The translations under genes were made by a program, and so were the position numbers. Source: Cornus controversa (taxonomy: Eukaryota > Streptophyta > Magnoliopsida > Cornales > Cornaceae). From it: DNA of 64,000 nucleotides. Shown in pieces: positions 22,936 through 33,893 of this stretch. Each line of letters starts with the position of its first letter. Position 1 is the stretch's first letter. The stretch covers positions 28,387,797 to 28,451,796 of the forward strand of contig CM048850.1 in the NCBI GenBank assembly GCA_026545225.1, given 5' to 3'. The notes below the pieces were generated by a model. The model was not told the origin of the DNA, made no database searches, and saw nothing but the letters and a program-made list of their open reading frames with translations.

Positions 22936-23045
22936 GAGAGCATTAGTTCAGATGATATCATTTCTTTTTTCTGAAGAAAAAGTTAAGTGTTCGAGCTTTA
23001 TTATTAAAGGTAATATTGTAGCTGTATGCGGAAACAGAGTTAGAA
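22936..23045 (+). mobile_element. Decayed tRNA-derived SINE
   Basis: GAGCATTAGTTCAGATGATATC (A-box region), then AAGTGTTCGAGCTTT (B-box, about 22986) and GGTAATATTGTAGCTGTATG. Same layout as the SINE at 18711 but with more changes. Confidence 0.6.
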
Positions 23046-23627
23046 TTTCATTTCAGGGAAAGCTCGGTGTATTTGATGGGAAAACAAATCAACTAACATG
23101 ATAAATATAATTTTTTTCACATCAAAAGACAAACAAGAAAAAAAAATCCATAGCAAAATCACTAATTTTTTCAATCATAATGTACTAATTCCTTTTGCAT
23201 GTATAATTGATCTTAATCCATCAGCATATTTCTGATGTTGGATTCTTTCGTCATGAAGAATCATATTTTGATATTGGATTCTTTTGCGCAAAGAGAGAAA
23301 ATGAGCTGATGTTGTTTTCTCGGGAGAGGAGCACCAAAGTTTTTTGCAGCATGACTACTCACTCGATTAAGTTTCTTTAATAAAATATGTAACATTTTTA
23401 TTTTTTTTTGGTGATGTCCACTTTAAAGTCATTCAATCTTTTTCTTCCAATTATAAAAAAAAAAATTCCCAAAAACCTCGGCTTCGATTACAGGAGATAG
23501 GTTAGTGCTTTAGGCAACCCAATTAGGGTTAGGGAAAAAGATCACAAATTTTCTGGCAAGTTACTTGTAAAAATTGAGAGGGACATTTGTGAAATTTAAG
23601 AAAAATATACATATAAAAGTTAAAAAG

Positions 23628-23667
<40 letters not shown>

Positions 23668-25735
23668 AGGGGGCACGTTCCTTCTGTACACGTGCTCCCT
23701 CCACCCATTTGTGTGCGCATAGGTTTGCTTGAACTTCCAAGAAAAAAATATTGCAATTGAGCATGCCATTTTTTTACAATTTCATTTACTATTTTTTGAC
23801 TACATGTATTAATCAGAAGAATATCTCACATTTAATTAGACTATGGTGGAACAGTTTGACTATCTTTAAATCTACAATGACATTTAGCAAAATTCATTGA
23901 ACTAATAGAACAGTGTATATATTATATTATATTATATTATATATAAACATGCATTACAGAGAGAGAGAGAGAGAGAGCACTTTTCTCAAGGCATGGGAAT
24001 GTAGGATGGTTGCCATTCTCTTTACCGACAGAGTAAACAAGGATCTTTTTACTGCCCTTCATTTGGTAGGCAAAAGGGCAAATATATATAATGGTGAAAT
24101 AAACCTTTGCATATCAGATCACTTGTATATATATATATATATGAGACCCTAATCCTATTTTTGAATACTATAATTTCAAATGTCAATCTCTCCAAAAACC
24201 CTTAGAATTGATGACCCTAAAACCACCAACCCAACACTCTTTCCCACTAACCATGTGATGTGAATGAGTAAGTGGGGTTTCCCTAAATTCCTTCACAATG
24301 CAATATATTCACTCTATCCTTTTTCTTCTTCTTTTTTCTTCTCAATATATCCAAATGTATCACTCTATGATTTACCCTACTGCCAAATTAATACATGATA
24401 TATACCATCTTCTTCCATATATCTATCTCCAATATTTAATCACTTCCCAAAACACAAAATTATGCTACCAACTTCTATTAATTAGTTTCTTCATCTAGTG
24501 ATAACTTGGACACAAGAATCAAATCTCATTTTATATATATATATAAGCAATTGAAGTCACTGAGAGTGAGCGTCTTGGTGTAACATAAAGTTGCTCCATT
24601 GTAAAATGAGAGAGTATACAATATTTCGAAAATACTGATGATGTGATATCCTCGAAAAATGTAAGTCCTCCACTTTTCTTTGATGGTAGAAAAATTGATA
24701 ATTTTCAAAAGAGATGGAGGGCTTGTAATTACTGGAGATGCCACAGCATCAGTACTCTTGAAGTATTGTATAATTTCTCTCGTGAAATGAATGTCATGAA
24801 AACGAAAGACCTACATTAATGTCATTGGATGGATCCTTCTAAGCAACTGAAGTCATATTGGCCACAAGATTCCACCATATCATTGTTTGCATTGAAGTCT
24901 ACTTGAGCATTTATTCTTCTTCTCTTTCTTTTGAATGGTCTCTATCATTATATATGTGGCCAAGTTTTTGAACATGTATGAGTGATCAAGCTTACACAAA
25001 TCCAACTACTCAAAGGATTCTATATTGTTGCTGGCATCAATAGCATTACTTTCTATGACATCTATGACAGTTATTTATTATTTATTAATTTCAGTGAATA
25101 ATTATAGCAATTTCTAGGACAAAAGAAATAGAATTTTCTTTCTTGTATACGAAAGAGTGATGTCATGCAAGAGTACGATACAGATGTGATGTCGAATGAT
25201 TATAATATAGTAGAGCTCACATTCTCACTTACATAAACACCATTCACGATCTTTTAATTCACGAAATATATTATTATTCTTCATCCAAATGGGATAATTT
25301 CTATCTCAATTTCAAAAAAAAATTCCCTTGTGTGAGTGATCACTCCCAAACTTGATTCATTCATAAGTGACTTGTGTTCTTCCAATTAAGAATAAGAAGC
25401 TCAAAAAATACTTTAACTAATAATGGAATCCAAGTATAGTATGTTGAAAGTGATACTTATAATTTACATTAGGTTAGTGGGGTCAGACCTTTTGTTTTGG
25501 CCAATTAATACACACAAAACAAACAAGAAATCATTTACAGTAGAAATTGATGCTTCAGAAATCAAAAGGAAAAGCCAAGAATGATGAAGTGCATTGCTTC
25601 ACTTGGAGAAGAAAACAGTATCTGAGAAAAAGTTTATATGTGCGTCCAAACAGACCAGAAAAGTATCTTCCATTCACTCATACAATCTTACCTTATTGAA
25701 GAAAAAAACTTATATACAAACACAACAAACATAAT
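23046..25735. other. Intergenic sequence upstream of the DUF668 gene, no gene seen
   Basis: Holds (TA)n at 23631-23665, a short (GA)n at about 23959-23976 and several AT-rich runs. Short open frames (up to 79 residues) cross these simple repeats and show no domain. The last 500 bases are probably promoter for the gene at 26141. Confidence 0.5.
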
Positions 25736-25758
25736 ATAAATATATATATATATATATA
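25736..25758 (+). promoter_or_regulatory. Candidate TATA region of the DUF668 gene
   Basis: ATAAATATATATATATATAT lies about 385 bases upstream of the start codon and just before a CT-rich leader. The TA repeat makes the exact box ambiguous. Confidence 0.35.
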
Positions 25759-25830
25759 GTAGAACTTCAACGGAAAAGACAAAGTAACAAATGATACAAA
25801 CACCCAACACGCGCTCTTACTGCATGTGGG

Positions 25831-25832
25831 TA

Positions 25833-25866
<34 letters not shown>

Positions 25867-26116
25867 TTTTCTTATTAGACTATATTTGTAGTGCTTTCAA
25901 CATCCCACGAGACTTACATCTGCATCTCCAAATTCTTCATCCTTATCTCTGCAACTCCACTCTTCAATTATTTCTCTCTCTCTCTCTCTCTCTCTCTCAT
26001 CAACTTCAAATCAAGAACTGCATCAACTCATCATCTCTCTTGATCTTCTCACTCAACAAACTCAAAGAATTTGCATTAACTCAATCAATCCTCCATCTCT
26101 CTCTCTCTATATCTAT
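25831..26116 (+). repeat. CT-rich leader of the DUF668 gene with three microsatellites
   Basis: A (CT)n(CA)n tract (25831-25866), a (CT)n tract (about 25973-26000) and CTCTCTCTCTCTATATCTATC (about 26096-26116) occupy the presumed 5' untranslated region. CT-rich microsatellites are common in plant 5' leaders. A 123-residue open frame that crosses them (25791-26162) is treated as an artefact. Confidence 0.7.
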
Positions 26117-26140
26117 CTATCTCTCATATATAATTCACAT

Positions 26141-27565
26141 ATGGCTCTTGAAACATTGTTAGTCAAAGTGAAGACAGTGATATCCAACCATTTCGATGCA
26201 GTACTCACAAGTACTCATCCACCAAAGTCGACAAAAACACTAACAATCAAGAGATCATCAAACGTCGGCGTTTTAGCGTTTGAGATCGCCGGACTCATGT
26301 CCAAGTTACTCCATCTCTGGCAATCCCTCTCCGACAAAAACATCATTCGACTTCACAACGATTCCATCTCTCTCGAAGGAGTCCAAAAGATCATCTCCAA
26401 CGAAGAATCTTTCCTCCTCAGCCTCGCCTGTGCAGAGATGGTGGAAAGTGTTCGACTTATTTCCAAGTCTGTGTCAAGAATGAGCCACCGATGCCAAGAC
26501 TCTAATATCCGGTGCTTCGATCGCTTGCTCACCGAGTTTGCAGACACGTCTCTCGATCCTAACAATTGGGTTATGAGCTATAAAGAAATGGAAGCAAAGA
26601 ACAAGAAGATGGATCGTTTGGTGACCATGACAACCTCCCTTTACAGAGAAATGGACGAGCTCTCAACAATGGAGGCTAGTTTGAAAAGATCATTGTTATC
26701 AAAGGGTAAAGAACACGAGAAGAAGATCATTGACAAGCAACAGAAGATTCTCTTCCAGCGACAAGAAGTGAAGTACTTGAAAGAGAGATCACTATGGAGT
26801 CGAAGCTTCGACACAGTCACTTCATTGCTTGTGAGATCTATCTTCACAGTCCTATCAAGGATCAAGCATGTTTTCGAGATTAATGGAAATGGAGGATATA
26901 TGTATCATCCACCTGATTCTATCTCTCTCCCACGTAGTCTCTCAGCTAATTCAGCAGCTGTCTACCCTTCTGACCAAAACCCTAGTCGTTCTTGTGATGA
27001 TCTCGTGTCCAAGAAAGAAACGAATGATGGTTTCTTTGAGTTGAACTCCAAGTTACTAAAACCACCTCCGACCACCTTAGGCGCGGCGGCTCTGTCACTG
27101 CATTATGCAAACTTGATCATAGTCATGGAGAAGATGATAAGGTCACCTCACTTGGTGGGAGGCGATGCCCGGGACGATCTCTACTCCATGTTGCCGAGTA
27201 GTATAAGGTGGTCTCTGAGGGAGAGACTGAGAGGGGTAGGGTTTTCGGCGAGTGACCCGGGCCTCGCCGGAGAGTGGAAGGAGGCGTTGGTGAGGATATT
27301 GGGATGGTTGTCACCATTGGCACATAACATGATAAAGTGGCAGAGTGAAAGAAGCTTTGAGCAGCAGAATTTGATGCCCAAGACTAATGTTCTTCTCTTG
27401 CAAACTCTATATTTTGCTAACAAAGAGAAGACAGAGGCTGCAATTACTGAGCTCCTAGTGGGTCTCAACTACATTTGGAGGTTTGAGAGAGAAATGAATG
27501 CTAAGGCCTTGTTTGAATGTAGCAACTTCAATGGGTCATTCTTGAATTTGCAGAACTCTAGTTGA
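26141..27565 (+). CDS. DUF3475/DUF668 domain protein (474 aa, single exon)
   Basis: Uninterrupted frame of 474 residues with plant codon usage, starting at the ATG in CACATATGGCTCTTG. An N-terminal DUF3475 domain covers about residues 42-99 (VGVLAFEIAGLMSKL, then ISNEESFLLSLACAE). A charged, coiled-coil-prone middle follows (about 145-215, rich in Lys and Glu). The DUF668 domain spans about 312-402, starting with the characteristic TLGAAALSLHYANLIIVME and ending PLAHNMIKW. This pair of domains defines a plant family that includes the PSI growth-related proteins. Here the second residue is Ala, not Gly, so the N-myristoylation site of PSI1-like members is missing. Biochemical function is unknown. 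Length fits the shorter, intron-less members such as (from memory) Arabidopsis AT5G51670. The leader is CT-rich and a long TA repeat lies 170 bases downstream. Confidence 0.95.
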   Translation: MALETLLVKVKTVISNHFDAVLTSTHPPKSTKTLTIKRSSNVGVLAFEIAGLMSKLLHLWQSLSDKNIIRLHNDSISLEGVQKIISNEESFLLSLACAEMVESVRLISKSVSRMSHRCQDSNIRCFDRLLTEFADTSLDPNNWVMSYKEMEAKNKKMDRLVTMTTSLYREMDELSTMEASLKRSLLSKGKEHEKKIIDKQQKILFQRQEVKYLKERSLWSRSFDTVTSLLVRSIFTVLSRIKHVFEINGNGGYMYHPPDSISLPRSLSANSAAVYPSDQNPSRSCDDLVSKKETNDGFFELNSKLLKPPPTTLGAAALSLHYANLIIVMEKMIRSPHLVGGDARDDLYSMLPSSIRWSLRERLRGVGFSASDPGLAGEWKEALVRILGWLSPLAHNMIKWQSERSFEQQNLMPKTNVLLLQTLYFANKEKTEAAITELLVGLNYIWRFEREMNAKALFECSNFNGSFLNLQNSS

Positions 27566-27731
27566 GCAAATGGGCTTTTCTCTTTTCTTTTTTTTTTTAA
27601 TTTTCATCCTCTTTGGTTCTAATTTTGTTTTTGAATATATATAATTATGTGGTTTTTTTTGGATGGATCACACCTTCTGATATGTGATGCATTGAGGGTT
27701 TTGTTTTGCTTCTAACCCTGATCTGATCTGA

Positions 27732-27777
<46 letters not shown>

Positions 27778-28396
27778 CTGTAAATGATATCCAGCACTTA
27801 TGTGGGCTTTTATGTTGTAACTACAATATATATATATACAAGTACTCATGTGAATATATTCTTCTAACTATTATTAATATTATTTTTATTGTTATATTAT
27901 ATATATATGCATGGCATATGAGATCCAGATTAAGTAAGTTCAAGATTAGGGTAGTTATGAACTAGCTAGCTTGTTAATTTATTAATTAATATCAATTAGA
28001 TTTCAAATTCAGATATATTTTTATAAACTAATGAAACTATATAGTTGTTGTGAATGGATGTGGGTGACAATTGCTTAGATTTGTGATTTACTTATGGCAC
28101 AATATATATTAATCTTATCAAGCTAATTTGGTGAAAGTGATAGACTCTTCATGAAAAAGTTTTCATGATTCATGGCATATATGAAAATGTTTAATACTCT
28201 TATTTATATTGCAATAAGAGCTATTGAATTTTGTTCTTGCATATCTTATTTTAAAGCAGTTATATACTTGAGTGTAGTCTTAATGATGAAGAGGCCGCTC
28301 TGATCTGTAAGACATAAGATAATAAAGAATTTTATTTATTTCATAAGATATCATAAAATTTAATTTATGATATATGTCCTCTTTCAATTCTATGTG

Positions 28397-28434
<38 letters not shown>

Positions 28435-28752
28435 TTATCTCTATGTGGATCATGAAGAAGTTTTGGTGATGCCATTCATTGCTGGCTCTCAATTGAGATA
28501 CTCTTCTTTACTCATCATAAAAAATTATTGGAAGTCCATTTCACCTTATCACAGCATATATGTATATACATATATACATACATATATATAAACTTTGTAA
28601 ATTGAAAAAAATAGCCCAAGTATTTGATTTTATAAAGAGGGACTAGCTAGCTACTTCGTGAATGAACTTGAATTCTAAATCATTCGGCACGTGTTATTAC
28701 TGAAATTCAAATGCAGATATAGACTAAATTAATGATGATCAAACACTTTAAA
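27566..28752. other. 3' flank of the DUF668 gene, no further gene seen
   Basis: Contains the likely 3' untranslated region (T-rich, with AATATATATAAT near 27640), a TA microsatellite at 27736-27774 and another at 28400-28431. Short open frames here are AT-repeat artefacts. Confidence 0.5.
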
Positions 28753-29039
28753 ATCATGTAAAATTTAGTAGAATCTTATATACATGTAATCCAATTAATA
28801 AGGAGCATTTTGATCTATATGATGGAATTATATGATAAGCTGAAATACTCAAGTACAAGTATTAAAAAGATTTATGTGAGATATATACATATGTATCCTA
28901 TTATTTTACATCTTCTTCATGGTTACCCTAATTACAAGGAATTATATTGGTAGCAGACATGAAAACATATGAACTCTTCTTGAAATGATGTAGGCCATGG
29001 GCGAATCTCAATGCAAATATGTACACATTGGGCCCTGCC

Positions 29040-29081
<42 letters not shown>

Positions 29082-29960
29082 AAACACTTTTAATATCAAA
29101 AACATTACTACAAGATAGAGAAGCGATGGCCAAGTATTTGTACTTTGGCCCCACCTCCTACAATTTTCTATGTTTCTTTTCTCTCATTGGGCCAAGTATC
29201 TCACTTTCTGGGGTGTCCAGTTGATGACATTGGGCCTCTAAGAGTTAGTGATCAGTCCCTTCACACTACCCTGTCCAAGAGTCTGGATCATCTGCAGTAC
29301 AACACGTGTGTAGTGAAAAATCATATGTCATTTCGTTGGCATTGTTGACTCAGTCTTTCTGTTGATGCTCCTTCGTGGCCCAATGACCACCTACCACGTG
29401 TCATGCACATTTTGGAAGTTCACAACTTTAAATGAATTTTGGTATTAAATTTTGATTGTATAATTTTCATATAATCCTGTTTCAAGCACATCTCAATTTT
29501 TGTATATAATACGAAACAACAAAATTCCCATGACAGCAACGTCATGAGCCACCGAACCACATTTTATAATTCCCGTGCTATAAACCATAGATCCAGGAAA
29601 AAGAATGTGTCAATGGACATTAACCCAAATAGTATAATCTCTCATCTTCAAAGGAAAGATTGATACTCCGTTTGATAGCAAGGACGGAAAAATAGGTGAA
29701 AAAGATAGAGGAAAGAATGGATGAGACATTTCTGATAAAGAGATTGTGTCTTCCTCACTTTTTGTTTGATAAATAGATGATGTATATAATCCCTTTCTTT
29801 ATTGATGGAAAGAAAGAGAAGAGATTTTATATTTTTTTTACCAATTTACCCTCGTTATAATTGTAAGATAAAAATTGGTATTTCATATTTATGAAGTAGT
29901 TTTTATTTCATTTCCTTTCTTTTCTGCCTAATTTTGAAAGGATGAAAAAGTGTAAGCCAG
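28753..29960 (+). repeat. Tandem duplication, copy A
   Basis: Matches 29975-31690 in the same orientation, beginning ATCATGTAAAATTTAGTAGAATC. Shared landmarks in order are TCTTCATGGTTACCC, GATGTAGGCCATGG, a TA microsatellite after GGGCCCTGCCA (29043-29079), GAAACACTTTTAATATCAAA, TTGATGACATTGGGCC, GGATCATCTGC, a GACTCAGTC segment, and AAAAGTGTAAGCC near the end. G-box CACGTG occurs near 29303 and 29395. A SINE fragment (about 29612-29665) interrupts this copy. No coding frame is conserved between the copies, so they are probably non-coding. Confidence 0.8.
29612..29665 (+). mobile_element. SINE fragment in duplication copy A
   Basis: GGACATTAACCCAAATAGTATAATCTC followed by CTTCAAAGGAAAGATTGA matches the first half of the SINE at 18711. 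The B-box half is missing: the sequence changes to CTCCGTTTGATAGCAAGG. Copy B lacks this fragment. Confidence 0.5.
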
Positions 29961-30101
29961 AAAAGATGTTTCAAATCGTGTAAAAATTGGTAGAATCTTA
30001 TATATATAATCCAATTAATAAGCACCATTTTGATCTATATGATCGAATTATATGAGAAACCGACCGAAGTCAAGTAGAAGTATTAAAGATTTAAGTGATA
30101 T

Positions 30102-30145
<44 letters not shown>

Positions 30146-30310
30146 AACAAGAATTAATTCATGATCAGTATTATTTTACTTCTTCTTCATGGTTACCCCT
30201 AATTACAAGGAATTAGGTAACCAGACATGAAAACATATGAACTCTTCTTCAAATGATGTAGGCCATGGCCGCATCTCAATGCATATATGTACACATTGGG
30301 CCCTGCCAGT

Positions 30311-30350
<40 letters not shown>

Positions 30351-30604
30351 TAAAGAAACACTTTTAATATCAAAAACAATACTACAAGATATGGGAAGCG
30401 ATGGCCAAGTATTTGTACTCTGGCCCCACTATCTAGAATTTTCTGTATGTTTTTTTCTCTCATTGCACCACTTTTATGAGTTGGTCATCTAGGGCCTGTT
30501 GAGAGGACCCTTCTATATCTGTTTCTGGGCTGTCCAGTTGATGACATTGGGCCCTTTAAGTGTTAGTGATAAGTCCCCTCAAACTCCACCCTCTCCAAGA
30601 TTGG

Positions 30605-30930
30605 ATCATCTGCCGTACAACTATCTTTCGTACTGCGGTGGTGAACGTGATATTCACATACTATTATGTAAAGTAATCATCACCGTTCAAAGTAGATAAT
30701 CTGCACTACAATGAATGAATGTATTTGATCATCTGTAGTATAGAATGTGTTATACTACGGTGGTGAAAGTGACATTGATTTCACGTTTCTACTATTTTAA
30801 GTAATCATGATTGTTCAAAGTAGATAATCTGCAGTACAGCACACGTGTTGTTCTATAACGAACGTGATGTTTATTTCGCATACTACTATTTGAAGTGATC
30901 ATAATCGTCCAAATTAGTAACATTTGTTAA
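30605..30930 (+). repeat. Minisatellite of about 105-115 bp, three units
   Basis: Units carry GATAATCTGCAGTACA, TACTACGGTGGTGAA(A/C)GTGA, TTCACGTTTCTACTATTT and AAGTAATCATGATTGTTCAAAG. The single GGATCATCTGCAGTACAAC in copy A (about 29287) appears to be the ancestral unit, so the array expanded only in copy B. Confidence 0.75.
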
Positions 30931-31105
30931 ATTAAAACCCTTAATCATTGATATTACTAACTAACTTAAGGATCTATGTATTCTCCATTGCTACAGGGAT
31001 CACTATAATTAGTAATAACCACCGACATTTTCATTTTTCGACTCTCGTCCAATCCGTTGATGTGGGTATGCCTCTTACTAACCGCCACACGATCATTAGT
31101 CGCCA

Positions 31106-31137
31106 CACGATCACTAGTGTGGCGACTAGTGATCGTG
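31106..31137. repeat. Perfect 13-bp stem-loop
   Basis: CACGATCACTAGT and its exact inverted partner ACTAGTGATCGTG are separated by the six-base loop GTGGCG. An extra CCACACGATCATTAGT half-copy lies just upstream (31085-31100). It sits at the junction where copy B resumes similarity to copy A. Confidence 0.85.
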
Positions 31138-31690
31138 AGATTATATGTCATTTCGCTGACAGTGCTGACTCAGTCTTTTTCGCCGCCAACATGTTTTGTT
31201 TGTGATCCAATGGCCGCCAATCATGTGGCATGCACGTTTTGGCAGTTAACAAATTTAATTGAATTTCTATTCTAAATTTTGATTGCATAATTTTCATGCA
31301 ATCCTCTTTCAAATTCATCTCAATTTTTTCATCTCAATTTTTGTATATAATCACGACGACAGACAAAAAGACAAAGAAGTTGTGACAACCAAACTAACCA
31401 TGACATCAATGCCATGAGCTAGTTCTCCCATCAACAGGACCACGTTTTGTAATTCCCGTGCTATAAACCATAGATCCAGTGAAAAGAGAGTGATGCCTCT
31501 CTCTGTTTGATTCGAAGGAAAGAAGAGATTTTATATATTTTTTTTTTTTACCAGTATACCCTCATTATAGAAGTACAAGAAAAAGGATTTTAAAAACTAA
31601 TTTGATAAATAATTGTAAGGTAAAATTGGTATTCCATACTTGTGCAGTTTTTATTTCTTTCCCTCCTATCTTCTGCCTAAGTTTGGCTGA

Positions 31691-32361
31691 AAAAGTGTAG
31701 GCCAAGAGGAATGTTTCATCCCTCATGGCTTCCTCCCTCTCTTCCATTCCTTCCAACCAAACAATGGAAGCTTCTTCTATCTTTCCTCTCCTCCCAAAAA
31801 CAAAAACCTTCAAGCTCTGCTATGAGAAATATTGTGGGTTTGTTTGTTTGTTTGAACTATAGAAAAAATTAAATCAGTGGTCCCTCTATATTAGACTCAA
31901 AACTGGCCAAAAGATTCAAAAACCTTATCTGAATAATAGAAAAAAAAAATAGAGAAAAATAAATTAATGGCAAGTATCATATTTATCATAGCCTGGAGAG
32001 AGATCCATACTTTGGCACATTTATATATATGTGTATATATATATAACACGTATCTTATTAAGCAATTAACACCACCCTGAAAAAATATATTTCGATGCTA
32101 GATATTAAATTGTAGTGGCATTGTCACATCACATGCCTATAATTTTATATAAGCCATTGACGTGGATTAGCTACTCTTAAAAAAGGTATCAATTCAAGTC
32201 CAACTAACTAATACTGAAATCAGAGAGCGGGTGAGCCTAACCTTTTGACACATAATGGTGCAGTTAGCAAGTAAAGTTAGTAGCAAAATGTTTCTAATCC
32301 ATTTTTGATCCCACAATATATAGATGCATAGTGCAAGTCGTGATATTACCATCATTCCACA
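31691..32361. other. Upstream region of the DUF688 gene
   Basis: Contains the end of a MITE-like segment (to about 31850) and AT-rich sequence with short TA runs (32022-32044). A candidate TATA (CACAATATATAGATG, about 32314) is about 45 bases before the start codon. No other gene is seen. Confidence 0.45.
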
Positions 32362-33727
32362 ATGGCAGAGAAGGAACTCTCAGAGCATTGTAATAGAAAG
32401 CAAACCAGACAACCAGTTTCTGTTCCATTTCTTTGGGAAATAAGACCAGGAACACCTAAAAAAGACTGGAAACCCATTGCTCATCCACCAGTTAATCCAG
32501 TTGCACCACCTCCAGTCAAACTCGTGGCCTCGATTCCCTTCAAATGGGAGGAAAAGCCTGGAAAACCACTTCCTTGCTTCTCACAGCCGACACCAGAATC
32601 AACGACTCAGCTCACACCAGCAAAATCCATTGGGCTCCCATGGCCCCCAGTAAACTTTCAAGGCACTGATGATAATGGGGATCCTAGTTGCCATAATGCT
32701 GCTGCCGATGATGATAATAACGACCAAGATGATGATGAACAAAAAGGGATATTTGAATCGAACCTTGAAGCATGCAGTTTTGAAACGGACGAGTCCTTTA
32801 GCTCAGCTCCCTCTCTCCTAGCCAATCGCCTTGTGTCAACTATGGCCATTTCCAGTGCTGTTCCTTTGCAGCAAACTTCTGTTGTGGAAAATCGTAGTGG
32901 CCAGCTGCAGACTCCTCCTTCACCAGCTTCTGAAGCAGATAGTAGCACAAGCAGTTATGCAACTGGAACTACAAGCTTAGTTGGAGCACCTTTCTTGGAG
33001 TGCCTCTTTCCATTGTTATCACCCGATTCGAGTTTTCTTAACAAGGTTGGATACTCGGGAAAGATTTCTTCTCATATCCCACCAAAAGTACCAACTGAAG
33101 ATTTTGATCGTGAAAATAATTGCAGCATTGTCATCAGAAGGCCACCAACACTTGGAGAACTGATCATGATGAGCCGCAGGAGAAGTTACCAAAGGAAAGA
33201 CATTCAAATGAAGAAACAAAATTACTCAATGGTAATTTTCCATTTTTCACTTATCTTTTATATGTGCCTGAAACTAAATAGCTTATGTGCTATCAAAGCT
33301 GGAGAGCATATTGAACGAGCGGGTTCAAAAACAAGAGAACAAAACCTTTTTGTTCCCAATTCTCATATCTTAAACGATGTTAAATAACTATCATGATGCA
33401 CGTATCTACTCTTTTATATGGTGCCTGAAACTAATTAGTTATCTGCTATCAATACTGGAGTGCATATTGAACAAGCGGGTTCAAAACAAGAGAACAAAAC
33501 CTTTTTGTTCTCAGTTCTCATATCTTAATGATGTTAAATAACTGTCATGATGCAAGTACCTACTCTTTTAAACAAGAAACTTTCAGACATCTATTCTTGC
33601 CTGATCAAAACAATGGCAGGAATTCATGAAGAAGACTGCTTTTGGATGCTGCATCTTCAGAACAAGCAGCAGCATTGGAGGACTGCACAAGAAGTGGAAG
33701 AGGCAGTTGCGACTTAACCTGGTGTAG
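32362..33727 (+). CDS. DUF688-type protein, two exons (about 325 aa)
   Basis: Exon 1 is 32362-33231 (290 codons) and ends at the donor ATG|GTAATT. Exon 2 is 33620-33727, after the acceptor GGCAG|GAATTC. Both are phase 0, so the spliced product has 325 residues and ends KKWKRQLRLNLV. The N terminus carries two copies of the family signature, VPFLWEIRPGTPKKDW (21-36) and IPFKWEEKPGKPLP (58-71). An acidic Asp-rich stretch (about 114-127), Ser-rich linkers and a basic RRPPTLGELIMMSRRR segment follow. Function is unknown. The unspliced frame would read into the intron and stop at 33387, which is why the splice was chosen. The gene is convergent with the aminotransferase gene, less than 500 bases away. 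The intron and the last exon have both undergone local tandem duplication. Confidence 0.85.
33253..33575 (+). repeat. Tandem duplication (157 bp) within the DUF688 intron
   Basis: TGCCTGAAACTAA recurs at 33265 and 33422, followed in each copy by ATTGAAC(G/A)AGCGGGTTCAAAA, AACCTTTTTGTTC and GATGTTAAATAACT. The copies differ by several substitutions and small indels, so this is not very recent. Confidence 0.85.
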
Positions 33728-33785
33728 GGAAAAGGCCCCTTCCACCTTACAGCTCAGCATCACACTGCAATCAAAACACTGGCAG

Positions 33786-33893
33786 GAATTCATGAAGAAG
33801 ACTGCTTTTGGATGCTGCATCTTCAGAACAAGCAGCAGCATTGGAGGACTGCACAAGAAGTGGAAGAGGCAGATGCAACTTAACCTGGTGTAG
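33786..33893 (+). CDS. Duplicated terminal exon of the DUF688 gene (alternative exon 2b)
   Basis: The segment holding exon 2 is repeated at a 166-bp offset with its own acceptor (CACTGGCAG|GAATTC), the same 36-codon frame and stop. The encoded tails differ at two positions (RQLRLNLV in the first copy, RQMQLNLV here). Splicing to this copy would give a 325-residue isoform nearly identical to the main one. Whether it is used as an alternative 3' exon or is only a relic in the 3' untranslated region cannot be decided from sequence. The copies are almost identical outside these changes, so the event is recent. Confidence 0.55.
   Translation, partial: EFMKKTAFGCCIFRTSSSIGGLHKKWKRQMQLNLV

Larger units (their letters stand above)
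29975..31690 (+). repeat. Tandem duplication, copy B, with internal minisatellite
   Basis: Second copy of the 28753-29960 block, starting ATCGTGTAAAAATTGGTAGAATC. The TA microsatellite after GGGCCCTGCCA is preserved but led by TGTGTGTG (30311-30349). The copy is about 500 bases longer because of the repeats between 30605 and 30930 and the unique segment up to 31140. It ends in a T-rich MITE-like tail (31500-31690). Confidence 0.8.

Noticed and set aside
25791-26162. 123-residue open frame upstream of the DUF668 gene
   Set aside because: It runs through CT and CA microsatellites in the presumed 5' leader, is low complexity (Leu/Ser/His) and overlaps the real start codon in another frame.
33232-33387. 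Read-through of DUF688 exon 1 into the intron as the true C terminus
   Set aside because: A good donor (ATG|GTAATT) and a phase-matched acceptor lead to a conserved-looking basic tail; the read-through part lies inside a tandemly duplicated non-coding segment.
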